The notes under the pieces were generated by a model. The model did not search any database and was not told the DNA's origin. It saw only the letters and a program-made list of their open reading frames with translations. A DNA stretch of 64,000 nt, taken from contig NZ_CP120983.1 of NCBI RefSeq assembly GCF_030719215.1, forward strand, positions 7,564,001-7,628,000. The letters run 5' to 3'. The DNA is from Streptomyces sp. Alt3 (GTDB taxonomy: Bacteria; Actinomycetota; Actinomycetes; Streptomycetales; Streptomycetaceae). Made by a program: the position numbers and the translations under genes. This document shows positions 15,357 through 23,274 of the stretch, one piece after another (position 1 is the first letter of the stretch; each line of letters starts with the position of its first letter).

Positions 15357-16400
15357 GTGATCGTCTGGATCAACGGTGCGTTCAGTGCGGGCAAGACCGG
15401 CGCCGCGTGCGAACTGATCGATCTGATCCCGAACAGCACCTTGTACGACCCCGGGCTGACGGGCGCGGAACTGCGCCGGCTGCTGCCCCAGAAGAGGCTC
15501 GCCGAAGTGACCGACTTCCAGGACCTGCCGATATGGCGGCGCCTCGTGGTCGACACCGCGGCGGCGCTTCTCGCCGAACTCCCCGGAGTGCTGGTCGTGC
15601 CGATGACACTGCTGAGGCAGGACTACCGCGACGAGATCTTCGGCGGACTCGCCTCGCGGCGCATACCGGTGCGGCATGTACTGCTCTCAACTGAGGAAAC
15701 GATCCTGCGGAGACGGATCGCCGAGCGTGAGGAATACGCCGACGACCCTGGGCACAGTGAGCGGATCAGGCAATGGGCGTACGAGCACATCGAGCCCTAC
15801 CGGGCGGCTCTCGGGTGGATCTCCGCGGACGCCCACGCGATCGACACCAGCTCCCTGACCCCGTGCGAGACGGCCGAGCGGATCGCCGAGGCGCTGCGCA
15901 CGGGTGCGGCCAGGGAGTGCGGCATCGTGCAGACGCCTGAACCGCGGGCGGAGACCGTCGCGTCGGGGGTGCTGCTCTTCGACGAGCAGGACCGGGTGCT
16001 GCTCGTCGACCCCACCTACAAGCCCGGCTGGGAGTTCCCCGGTGGCGTGGTGGAGCCCGGGGAGGCCCCGGCGCAGGCGGGGATACGGGAGGTCGCCGAG
16101 GAGATCGGGCTCCACCTGGACACGGTGCCGAAGCTCCTGGTGGTCGACTGGGAGGCACCGAAGCCACCCGCGTACGGAGGCCTGCGCTTCCTTTTCGACG
16201 GCGGCCGCCTGAGGGGCGAGGAGGCGGCGACGCTGCTGCTGCCGGGCTCGGAGCTGCGTGGCTGGCGTTTCGTCACCGAGGAGGAGGCGGCGGGAATGCT
16301 CCCGCCGACGCGCTTCGAGCGGCTGCGCAGGGCGCTGCGGGCCCGTGAGCGGTCCACCGTGCTCAACCTGGAGGCCGGGGTGCCCGTGGGCGGCCCGTAG
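15357..16400 (+). CDS. P-loop kinase/ATPase - NUDIX hydrolase fusion
   Basis: This 347-aa two-domain protein has, at its N-terminus, an AAA/zeta-like P-loop domain with VWINGAFSAGKT (Walker A, residues 3-14) and an arginine-rich lid (ILRRRIAEREEYADDPGHSERI). From about residue 200 comes a NUDIX domain: GVLLFDEQDRVLLVDPTYKPGWEFPGG, then the Nudix box GGVVEPGEAPAQAGIREVAEEIGL. The start is GTG at 15357 after AGAGGGGGA. The first domain resembles small-molecule kinases; the NUDIX half would cleave a nucleoside-diphosphate-linked compound. A combined phosphorylation/hydrolysis or house-cleaning role is inference. Confidence 0.85.
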   Translation: MIVWINGAFSAGKTGAACELIDLIPNSTLYDPGLTGAELRRLLPQKRLAEVTDFQDLPIWRRLVVDTAAALLAELPGVLVVPMTLLRQDYRDEIFGGLASRRIPVRHVLLSTEETILRRRIAEREEYADDPGHSERIRQWAYEHIEPYRAALGWISADAHAIDTSSLTPCETAERIAEALRTGAARECGIVQTPEPRAETVASGVLLFDEQDRVLLVDPTYKPGWEFPGGVVEPGEAPAQAGIREVAEEIGLHLDTVPKLLVVDWEAPKPPAYGGLRFLFDGGRLRGEEAATLLLPGSELRGWRFVTEEEAAGMLPPTRFERLRRALRARERSTVLNLEAGVPVGGP

Positions 16401-16758
16401 CGTCCTGCCGTCGGCTTGCCGCCCGTGACGTCCGTGCCGGGCACCCGGAAGACGGGAGCCCCGGGAGCGGAGGACGCGGGTGCCTGGCCTTCGCCTGTCG
16501 TGCCCCGACGTCCGGGGCGGGGCACGACCGTCCGGCTCAGCCGCGATCCCTCGGCGCTGCCGACCGCGCGTCGACCCGCAGCGGATCGACGTCGCCGAAG
16601 CAGGCCGTTGCGGGTCCGAGAGCGGTCAGGCGGCGGAAGGAAGCCGCGGCGCGCGCGTGGCCCGTGTCGAACACCCCCGGCATCACCCCGCCCGCCGCCC
16701 GGAGATCTGCTCCGGGCGACTTCGCTCAGCGCGTACTCCGAGAGCCCCCTGCGGGCTC
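16401..16758. other. Gene-free gap with hairpins
   Basis: No frame in this 358-nt stretch between the convergent NUDIX fusion and M20 genes shows a plausible protein. It contains the two hairpins listed separately. Confidence 0.5.
16500..16525 (+). terminator. Possible terminator after NUDIX fusion
   Basis: Stem GTGCCCCG (16500-16507) with CGGGGCAC (16518-16525), 10-nt loop, 100 nt after the stop. Inner bases can pair further. Confidence 0.45.
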
Positions 16759-16760
16759 TC
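16740..16760 (-). terminator. Terminator of the M20 dipeptidase gene
   Basis: An 8-bp stem GAGAGCCC/GGGCTCTC with a 5-nt loop. Its base touches the stop codon of the minus-strand M20 gene. Confidence 0.55.
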
Positions 16761-18123
16761 AGCCCTTCTTGGACTCCGCGTAGTTCCGCAGGAACAGCGC
16801 CTCGGTGACCGAGAGCCGCTCCAGCTCCTCGGGGGAGACGCTCTCGTTGACGGCGTGGATCTGCGCCTCGGGCTCGCTCAGCCCGATGAGCAGGATCTCC
16901 GCCTGCGGGTACAGGGCGGCCAGGGTGTTGCACAGCGGGATGGAGCCGCCCATGCCGGAGGCCTGCATCTCCTCGCCCGGGTAGGCGAGCCGCATGGCTT
17001 CGGCCATCGACGTGTAGGCGGGGCTGGTGACGTCGGCGCGGAACGGCTGCCCCTGGCCGACCTGTTCGACGGAGACCCGTGCCCCCCAGGGGGCGTGCGA
17101 CTCGAGGTGGGCGGTCAGCAGCTTCGTCGCGTCGGCGGCGTCCTGGCCCGGCGGGACCCGCAGGCTGATCTGGGCCCGGGCGCTCGCCTGCAGCGACGGG
17201 GTGGCGCCGACGACCGGCGGGCAGTCGATGCCGATGACCGTGACCGCGGGGCGCGCCCAGATGCGGTCGGCGACCGCCCCCGTGCCGATCAGCCCGACGC
17301 CGTCGAGCACCTTGGCGTCCGCGCGGAACTCGCCCTCCGGGTACTGGAGTCCTTCCCACGCCGCGTCGGTCGCGAGTCCGTCCACCGTCGTCGTGCCGTC
17401 CTCCGCGCGAAGCGACGCCAGCAGCTGGATCATCGCGGCCAGCGCGTCCGGGGCGGCGCCGCCGAACTGCCCCGAGTGCAGGTTCCCCTCGAGGGTGTCC
17501 AACTGCACCCGCAGCATGGTCATGCCCCGCAGCGTGGCGGTGACGGTGGGCAGCCCGACACGGAAGTTACCGGTGTCGCCGATGACGATCGTGTCGGCGG
17601 CCAGCAGATCCGGGTGAGCCTCGGCGTAGCGTTCGAGGCCGCCCGTGCCCTGTTCCTCGGAGCCCTCCGCGATCACCTTGACGGAGACCGGAACGCCTCC
17701 GTTCGCCTTGAGGGCGCGCAGCGCGAGCAGGTGCATGATGAAGCCGCCCTTGCAGTCCGCGGCACCCCGGCCGAACCAGCGGCCGTCGCGCTCGGTCAGC
17801 TCGAACGGCGGGGAGAGCCAGGCGGACTCGTCCAGCGGAGGCTGCACGTCGTAGTGCGCGTAGAGCAGCACCGTGGGAGCTCCGGCCGGGCCGGGGAGGA
17901 AGCCGTACACCGACTGGGTCCCGTCGGGGGTGTCGAGCAGCGCGACGTCCTGGAAGTCCTCGGCGCGCAGCGCGTCGGCGACCCAGCCGGCCGCCGCCTC
18001 GCACTCGCTCCGGGGGAACTGCGCGGGGTCCGCCACCGACCGGAAGGCCACCAGCTCGGCGAGCTCCGTCTTCGCGCGGGGCATCAGCGAGGCGACGGTC
18101 TCGGAAATCGGACGGGCGGTCAT
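16759..18123 (-). CDS. M20-family dipeptidase / metallopeptidase
   Basis: This 454-aa cytosolic di-zinc peptidase (ArgE/DapE/CPG2 group) has its metal and catalytic residues in order: YAHYDVQP (His and catalytic Asp), GRGAADCKGG (bridging Asp), EGSEEQGTGG (catalytic Glu and metal Glu), GDTGN and, near the end, IHAVNES (metal His). It probably cleaves dipeptides or acylated amino acids. I chose ATG at 18123 since AGGAG lies 7 nt upstream; the GTG two codons earlier has no room for a ribosome site. It stands alone, with a hairpin at its stop. Confidence 0.9.
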   Translation of the reverse strand: MTARPISETVASLMPRAKTELAELVAFRSVADPAQFPRSECEAAAGWVADALRAEDFQDVALLDTPDGTQSVYGFLPGPAGAPTVLLYAHYDVQPPLDESAWLSPPFELTERDGRWFGRGAADCKGGFIMHLLALRALKANGGVPVSVKVIAEGSEEQGTGGLERYAEAHPDLLAADTIVIGDTGNFRVGLPTVTATLRGMTMLRVQLDTLEGNLHSGQFGGAAPDALAAMIQLLASLRAEDGTTTVDGLATDAAWEGLQYPEGEFRADAKVLDGVGLIGTGAVADRIWARPAVTVIGIDCPPVVGATPSLQASARAQISLRVPPGQDAADATKLLTAHLESHAPWGARVSVEQVGQGQPFRADVTSPAYTSMAEAMRLAYPGEEMQASGMGGSIPLCNTLAALYPQAEILLIGLSEPEAQIHAVNESVSPEELERLSVTEALFLRNYAESKKG

Positions 18124-18317
18124 GGGCACGCTCCTGGTGGGTGCGACGTTAGGACTGTGGCGCGCTGTGTACGCGGCCGGGGGCGACGCCGTGGTCGCGG
18201 TGTCGCGTGTACGACGAATTCATGGCTGATCCTCCCACAGCGGAGTTCGGCCGTGGCGCGCCGTAGGATGCCGTGAGCAGTTGGGGCCACTGGTCGGATC
18301 GGGAGCAGAAGCACATC

Positions 18318-19583
18318 GTGAGCAGCGAGAACGCAGACGCCGGACGTGAGCCGGATGAGTCGTCGTCGGTACCGCAGGAGTCCTCGGTATGGGACGTCGT
18401 CGTGGTCGGCGCGGGCCCGGCCGGAGCTTCCGCGGCGTACGCGGCGGCAGTCGCAGGCCGTCGGGTGCTGTTGCTGGAGAAGGCGGAGATCCCCCGCTAC
18501 AAGACATGCGGCGGCGGAATCATCGGGTTCTCGCGGGACTCCCTGCCCCCGGGGTTCGAACTGCCCCTGAAGGACCGGATCCACGCGGTCACCTTCTCGC
18601 TCAACGGGAAGCTGGCGCGGACCCGCAAGTCCAAGCGGATGCTCTTCGGGCTGATCAACCGGCCGGAGTTCGACGCCGGTCTGGTGGAGGAGGCACAGAA
18701 GGCGGGCGCCGAGCTGCGCACGGGCGTGGCGGTGACGCGGGTCGAGCAGCACGGCACCGCCGTGCCCGACCGGCGCACGGTCGCCGTGGTGCTGGCCGGC
18801 GGTGAGACGGTGCTCGCACGCGCCGTCGTCGGTGCGGACGGGAGCGCGGGCCGGATAGGGGCTCACGTCGGTGTGAAGCTCGACCAGGTGGACCTCGGGC
18901 TCGAGGCGGAGATTCCCGTCCCGGAGACGGTCGCCGAGGACTGGGCGGGCCGGGTGCTCATCGACTGGGGTCCGATGCCCGGGAGTTACGGCTGGGTCTT
19001 CCCCAAGGGCGACACCCTGACCGTCGGAGTGATCTCGGCGCGTGGCGACGGGGCGGGCACCAAGCGGTATCTGGAGGACTTCGTCGGCCGGCTGGGCCTC
19101 GCCGGGTTCGAGCCGACGGTCTCCTCGGGTCATCTGACCCGTTGCCGGAGCGAGGACTCGCCGCTCTCCCGCGGACGGGTCGTGGTCTGTGGCGACGCCG
19201 CCGGGCTGCTGGAGCCCTGGACCAGGGAAGGCATTTCCTTCGCCCTGCGGTCCGGGCGGCTCGCGGGTGAGTGGGCGGTGCGGATCGCGGAGTCGCACGA
19301 CGCCGTCGACGCGCGGCGGCAGGCACTCAACTACGCGTTCGCCATCAAGGCGGGACTGGGCGTGGAGATGAGCGTCGGACGCCGCATGCTCAGGCTCTTC
19401 GAGCGGCGCCCCGGTCTCCTGCACGCGGTGCTGACGGGCTTCCGTCCCGCCTGGAACGCCTTCGCGGGCATCACCCGGGGGACGACGTCGCTGGCCGAGC
19501 TGGTCCGTTCCCATCCGCTGGCCCAGCGCGCGTTGCACGCGATGGACCGTCAGGGGGCGGACCGGGTCAGCTCCCGACCGTGA
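18318..19583 (+). CDS. Geranylgeranyl reductase family FAD-dependent oxidoreductase
   Basis: This protein of about 421 aa has an N-terminal FAD Rossmann motif, DVVVVGAGPAGASAAYAAAVAG, the family mark YKTCGGGIIG, and the second FAD site VVVCGDAAGLLEPWTREGISFAL. It belongs to the geranylgeranyl/isoprenoid reductase branch of the PHBH-like flavoenzymes, which saturate isoprenoid chains of lipids or quinones. I prefer GTG at 18318; an in-frame GTG at 18273 has a short AGGA nearby and would add 15 residues. Its 3' end overlaps, tail to tail, the nitroreductase gene by 17 nt. Confidence 0.85.
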   Translation: MSSENADAGREPDESSSVPQESSVWDVVVVGAGPAGASAAYAAAVAGRRVLLLEKAEIPRYKTCGGGIIGFSRDSLPPGFELPLKDRIHAVTFSLNGKLARTRKSKRMLFGLINRPEFDAGLVEEAQKAGAELRTGVAVTRVEQHGTAVPDRRTVAVVLAGGETVLARAVVGADGSAGRIGAHVGVKLDQVDLGLEAEIPVPETVAEDWAGRVLIDWGPMPGSYGWVFPKGDTLTVGVISARGDGAGTKRYLEDFVGRLGLAGFEPTVSSGHLTRCRSEDSPLSRGRVVVCGDAAGLLEPWTREGISFALRSGRLAGEWAVRIAESHDAVDARRQALNYAFAIKAGLGVEMSVGRRMLRLFERRPGLLHAVLTGFRPAWNAFAGITRGTTSLAELVRSHPLAQRALHAMDRQGADRVSSRP

Positions 19584-20022
19584 TCCGGAACACGGGGTGG
19601 TCGGGGCAGGCGGCCAGGAGCTCGGCGTCGGTCGACTTCACCGTGACCCCCTGGAAGTACTGGTTGACCTCCCAGCCCCAGCGCTTCAGGTAGGCGCGCA
19701 GGATCCGCACCTTCTGTTCGTCGTCCGCGATCTCCGTGGCGGTGAAGACGTGGACCTTCCGGCCCACCTTGAGCTCTCCGCCTCCGGCCGCACGCATGTT
19801 GCGGACCCACTGGGAGTGGCCGCGGGCGGAGACGAGGTACCGATCGCCGCCGTGGCGGTGGGGGTTCACGGGGATGCGCTGCATCCGGCCGCTCCGGCGG
19901 CCCCGCACCGACATCTCGGCGGAGCCGAGGAGGCTGACGCCGTGGCGGGCGAGCCACCCGACGACGCCGTTCAGCCGCTGCGCGAAGGTGCCTGCCTGGA
20001 GGTAGTACGGCTGTTGCGACAT
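19567..20022 (-). CDS. Nitroreductase/quinone reductase family (deazaflavin-dependent type)
   Basis: This 151-aa protein matches the DUF385/Ddn-like split barrel: VRGRRSGRMQRIPVNPHRHGGDRYLVSARGHSQWVRNMRAAG, the region that binds F420 or FMN in this family, then KVHVFTATEI. Such proteins use reduced deazaflavin to reduce quinones or nitro compounds, often at the membrane. It is divergent from a TetR regulator (126-nt gap) that has repeated operators in the shared region, so it is probably that regulator's target. Confidence 0.85.
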   Translation of the reverse strand: MSQQPYYLQAGTFAQRLNGVVGWLARHGVSLLGSAEMSVRGRRSGRMQRIPVNPHRHGGDRYLVSARGHSQWVRNMRAAGGGELKVGRKVHVFTATEIADDEQKVRILRAYLKRWGWEVNQYFQGVTVKSTDAELLAACPDHPVFRITVGS

Positions 20023-20040
20023 GATGGCTCCCGCCGTTCT

Positions 20041-20108
20041 GAGAGCACTGCTCTCGCTTGAGAGCAGTGTGCACGAGTGCGGTGCGCTGAAGCAAGAGCA
20101 GTGCTCTC
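20041..20108. promoter_or_regulatory. Repeated TetR operators between nitroreductase and TetR genes
   Basis: GAGAGCACTGCTCTC (20041-20055) is a perfect palindrome around one base. The same site recurs with one mismatch at 20094-20108, and a half site GAGAGCAGTG lies at 20060-20069. The two full sites sit near the two divergent starts. Confidence 0.75.
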
Positions 20109-20148
20109 ATTCGTGTGCGGTGCTCTGATCGCATGGCAGACTGATGTC

Positions 20149-20877
20149 ATGAGCACCGTGCGAGGAGCCAGGGAACGCGCCCGCGTCGAAGTCACCGCGG
20201 CGATCAAGGACGAGGCGAGGAACCAGCTCGCGGCCGACGGCGCCGCCAAGCTCTCCCTGCGCGCCGTGGCCCGGGAGCTGGGGATGGTGTCCTCCGCGCT
20301 CTACCGCTACTTCCCCAGCCGGGACGACCTGCTGACGGCTCTCATCGTCGACGCCTACGACGCCGTGGGCGAAGCCGCGGAGACGGCCTGGGCGCGTGCC
20401 CGTGACGCGGCGGCCCCCCACCCCGCCCGCTGGGTGGCGGTCGCCTGTGCCGTACGGGACTGGGCTCTCACCCATCCCCATGAGTACGCGCTGATCTACG
20501 GTTCGCCCGTCCCCGGCTACACCGCGCCGCTGGATACCGTCGGCCCTGCCTCACGTGTGGGTCAGGTCCTCATCGGTCTCGTACGCGACGCCCACCGCGC
20601 CCAAGGTGTCGCCGTTCCTCCGCCGGCCGCCGAACTGCGTCCCGAGGCGGCACGTATGGCGGCCGACCTGGCCGCCGACCTTCCGCCGGCTGTCGTGGTC
20701 GCCCTGGTCTCCGCGTGGGCGCAGCTGTCCGGGCTGATCTCATTCGAGCTCTTCGGCCAGTTCGACCGGGTCGTCGAGGCTCGTGAACAGTTCTTCCGGC
20801 ACGCAGTCCAGGAGCTCGGTCGCTCGGTGGGCCTGCTCGACGGCCGGTCCGCCGGCGCCGGCCGCAGGAGCGGCTGA
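20149..20877 (+). CDS. TetR/AcrR-family regulator
   Basis: This 242-aa protein has an N-terminal HTH (LSLRAVARELGMVSSALYRYFPSRDDLLTAL, typical TetR recognition helix) and a C-terminal ligand domain of the TetR_C type (WVAVACAVRDWALTHPHEYALIYGSPVPGY). I chose ATG at 20149, just after the operator region. It probably represses itself and the divergent nitroreductase; the ligand is unknown, perhaps a quinone or nitroaromatic. Confidence 0.85.
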   Translation: MSTVRGARERARVEVTAAIKDEARNQLAADGAAKLSLRAVARELGMVSSALYRYFPSRDDLLTALIVDAYDAVGEAAETAWARARDAAAPHPARWVAVACAVRDWALTHPHEYALIYGSPVPGYTAPLDTVGPASRVGQVLIGLVRDAHRAQGVAVPPPAAELRPEAARMAADLAADLPPAVVVALVSAWAQLSGLISFELFGQFDRVVEAREQFFRHAVQELGRSVGLLDGRSAGAGRRSG

Positions 20878-20989
20878 CACAGGGGCGGCCTGGATCCACC
20901 GCCCGGAGCGGTGCTCCTTCGGGCCGGGAGCCCGGGAGCCCCGCCGGCCGGGGCCCGACGGCCTGAGGGGAACAACTCGTCCTGTCGGC

Positions 20990-21286
20990 CTACGGGTCGG
21001 GGCTCGTGCGCTCCGGACGACTCGGCTGAGCCGGCGGCAGGCGTCCCTCCTCGGCCGTACGGGGAAACCGCCACAGCACATGGGCGACCCGGAGGGCGAA
21101 CGCCAGCGCCCCGAGCACGGCCCCCGTGCGGAACAGGACTCGTTCGGCACCGTTCGACAGATCCATGAGCAGGGCAGGGAGAAGTATCCCGGCGAACGTC
21201 GCCACGCCCAGCAGGGCTCCGCCGACGAAGGCGTAGCCGATCTCGACGGTCATCGCGTCCCGCTCCGCCTGCGTGCGTCGTGACAT
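20990..21286 (-). CDS. DUF6332 small membrane protein
   Basis: This 98-aa protein starts MSRRTQAERDAMTVEIGYAFVGGALLG, a pattern I associate with DUF6332. Two hydrophobic helices (about residues 15-38 and 48-68) suggest an inner-membrane protein with a charged, disordered C-terminus. Function is unknown. I chose ATG at 21286; the frame upstream is Cys/Arg/Pro-rich and looks non-coding. It is divergent from the MarR gene. Confidence 0.65.
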   Translation of the reverse strand: MSRRTQAERDAMTVEIGYAFVGGALLGVATFAGILLPALLMDLSNGAERVLFRTGAVLGALAFALRVAHVLWRFPRTAEEGRLPPAQPSRPERTSPDP

Positions 21287-21393
21287 GTCCGGAGTGTCAC
21301 AGGGAGGATGGGCCTGCGGCAAGCACGCCTCCCCGCTCCCCGCTCCTCGCACCCGGATCCGTGGGCCCCAACCACGGATGCGCGCGCATCCAT

Positions 21394-21429
21394 TGCGTAC
21401 GCACGAGTGCTTCGGGCCTCTGCTAGCGT
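21394..21429 (+). promoter_or_regulatory. Leaderless promoter and candidate operator of the MarR gene
   Basis: TAGCGT (21424-21429) stands 6 nt before the ATG at 21436 with no ribosome site, so the message is probably leaderless. A perfect palindrome TGCGTACGCA (21394-21403) lies just upstream, near the -35 position, and may be an autoregulatory site. Confidence 0.45.
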
Positions 21430-21435
21430 GCGGCC

Positions 21436-21837
21436 ATGGCAGCGAAGAAGTCCGAGCAGGCACTCGTCGGCGAGTGGCGCGAGATGCTCTCGCTGCACGC
21501 CAGGACCGTGGGCGAGCTCGACCGGGCCCTGGACCGGCACGGTCTGGGAGCCAGTGACTTCGAGGTTCTCGACATCCTCGCGGAGGCCGCGGCGGGGGAC
21601 GACGGTGGCTGTCTCCGCGTCCAGGAGATCGCCTCGCGGGTCCACCTCAGTCAGAGCGCGCTGTCGCGCCTCGTCGCGCGCCTGGAGAGGGACGGCCTGG
21701 TGCGCCGGGCGATGTGCAGCGAGGACCGCCGGGGTGTACGTGTGGAGTTGACCGATGCGGGCCGATCCCGTCACGCCGAGGCCAGACCGCTCCGGCGGGC
21801 GGTACTGTCCCGGATGCTCGACCCGGGCGAGGACTGA
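21436..21837 (+). CDS. MarR-family transcriptional regulator
   Basis: This 133-aa winged-helix protein has LRVQEIASRVHLSQSALSRLVARLERDGLVRRAMCSEDRRGVRVELTDAGR, the MarR recognition helix and wing. It is slightly short at the C-terminus compared with most MarR proteins (about 140-150 aa), and the dimerisation helix is brief. There is no obvious co-transcribed target: the next gene is convergent, and a tandem-repeat array fills the gap. Confidence 0.9.
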   Translation: MAAKKSEQALVGEWREMLSLHARTVGELDRALDRHGLGASDFEVLDILAEAAAGDDGGCLRVQEIASRVHLSQSALSRLVARLERDGLVRRAMCSEDRRGVRVELTDAGRSRHAEARPLRRAVLSRMLDPGED

Positions 21838-21928
21838 GCTCGGCCGATGGCCGGGCCTGGGCGCCGAGCGAAGCGGCCCTCGGGCGAATCCGGCCGAGAG
21901 CCGAACCGGATCCGGCATCGAGGACCCC

Positions 21929-22042
21929 CGTACCGAGGACCGCCGTACCGAGGATCCCCGTACAGAGCGCTCCCGTACAGCGCTCCCGTACAGCGCTCCC
22001 GTACAGCGCTCCTGTACAGAGCACTCCCGCACCCAGCGCCCC
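21929..22042. repeat. Tandem array of 15-bp and 13-bp units
   Basis: Eight units in a row: CGTACCGAGGACCGC (21929), a near copy (21944), CGTACAGAGCGCTCC (21959), three identical 13-bp CGTACAGCGCTCC (21974, 21987, 22000), then TGTACAGAGCACTCC (22013) and CGCACCCAGCGCCCC (22028). The 13-bp form is the 15-bp form less two bases. It lies between the convergent MarR and isomerase genes. Confidence 0.8.
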
Positions 22043-22056
22043 CGACCGCTTCCCGG

Positions 22057-22803
22057 TCAGACGACGGCGGAGTTCTCCTCCCACAGCCTCGCGACCGAGC
22101 GGTCTCCCTCCAAGTCGACGGACGAGAGCGGCAGTCGATTCCAGAGCGCCAGGTAGAGCTGTTCCGCCGTGCCGCTCAGCGTGCAGTCGGCGGACGAGTC
22201 CAGCCCGGTTGCCCCACGCACCGTGAGCGGTGGCCCGGCCGAGAGCCGCACGGTCCACACCGCGTCCGTGTCCACGGCCCGTATCCGGAGGGTACGCGGG
22301 GAGTCCGTGCGTACCCGGCTCCTGTCGCGTGCGTGGAAGCCCGCCAGCAGTTCGTCGATGCCGTCCTCCGCGTGAGCCGCCGCGATACGGGTCCGGGTGC
22401 CGCCCCGCGCCGATTCGGCGTCCACGCGGTGGATCGCGGTCTCGTGCGCCTGCCGACGGGCCCAGAAGGCGAGCGACGAGCGCGCGGGGAAGACTGTCCA
22501 GCACTCCAGGCCGGCCGGCGCGGCACGCAGCGCCTCGACCAGCAGCCGGTGCCCCTCGGCGAATCGCTCGAACAGTGCCTCACCGTCCAGCGTCGGTTCG
22601 TCGGCCGCCTCATGGCAGGTACTGCTCTCCTCGACGACCATCCCCGTCACCCAGCGGTGCACCATGCCGGTGTGCCGGAGCAGGTCGCGCACCCGCCAGT
22701 CCGGACAGGTCGGAACCTGGGCGTCGGTTCCCGCTTCGCGGGCGGCGGAGGCGAGTGCGAGGCCTTCCGCGGCGAGAACGTCCATGTGCTCGGGGATCTC
22801 CAC
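22057..22803 (-). CDS. Maleylpyruvate isomerase family mycothiol-dependent enzyme
   Basis: This 248-aa DinB/MDMPI-fold protein has CPDWRVRDLLRHTGMVHRWVTG (first metal His region) and RQAHETAIHRVDAE (HExxxH-type metal pair), followed by the MDMPI C-terminal domain with DSSADCTLSGTAEQLYLALWNR. Such proteins are zinc enzymes that use mycothiol. The actual substrate is rarely known. I chose GTG at 22803, which gives the usual N-terminus. It is followed by the repeat array. Confidence 0.85.
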   Translation of the reverse strand: MEIPEHMDVLAAEGLALASAAREAGTDAQVPTCPDWRVRDLLRHTGMVHRWVTGMVVEESSTCHEAADEPTLDGEALFERFAEGHRLLVEALRAAPAGLECWTVFPARSSLAFWARRQAHETAIHRVDAESARGGTRTRIAAAHAEDGIDELLAGFHARDRSRVRTDSPRTLRIRAVDTDAVWTVRLSAGPPLTVRGATGLDSSADCTLSGTAEQLYLALWNRLPLSSVDLEGDRSVARLWEENSAVV

Positions 22804-22826
22804 GCCGCGATTGTGCCAGAGCCGCG

Positions 22827-23195
22827 TCAGGCGCCCTGGGGATGCGCCGAGCGGCCACGGCGGGGGCCCCGCACCAGTCGGGAGAACCAGCCGAGAGCGC
22901 AGGCCTGTGCGAGCACCAACACCACCAGCGCGAGATAGACGAACCAGGCCGGGCCCCCGGCGTCCGCACCGGCCATCGAACTGCCGAGGAGGAAGACGAA
23001 CACGGTCGGCGCGGCGAGGAAGAACAGCCAGACACCGGCGAACGAGGCGTCGTCGTGGGACACGAACAGAGTGTCCACCGCGACGAACACCGCGACCGCC
23101 AGGACGAGGCCCAGGTAGATCCGCGAAGCCGTGTTGCCGAAGGTCAGTCGTGCCGACGCGCGCAGGTGGCGCGAGATCGAAAGCCGGTGGTTCAT
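22827..23195 (-). CDS. SCO4225-type small membrane protein
   Basis: This 122-aa protein has three hydrophobic helices. It reads NHRLSISRHLRASARLTFGNTASRIYLGLVLAVAVFVAVDTLF near the start, the look of the streptomycete SCO4225 family; function is unknown. I chose ATG at 23195, since the upstream extension looks non-coding. It is co-directional with the MDMPI-type gene (23-nt gap), so the two are probably co-transcribed. Confidence 0.65.
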   Translation of the reverse strand: MNHRLSISRHLRASARLTFGNTASRIYLGLVLAVAVFVAVDTLFVSHDDASFAGVWLFFLAAPTVFVFLLGSSMAGADAGGPAWFVYLALVVLVLAQACALGWFSRLVRGPRRGRSAHPQGA

Positions 23196-23274
23196 GTCCG
23201 CTCCCCGTCGATGGCTGATCCTTCCATCGTGCTCCGGAGCGTCCGACGGCGCCTGAGTACACCTACTCAATCGC

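Noticed and set aside
16401..16758. Possible small genes between the NUDIX fusion and M20 genes
   Set aside because: All frames there are Arg/Pro-rich and lack ribosome sites; hairpins explain the structure better.
16480..18276. 598-aa plus-strand frame opposite M20 dipeptidase
   Set aside because: Antisense of a peptidase gene whose metal-binding residues are all present; the frame has no motif.
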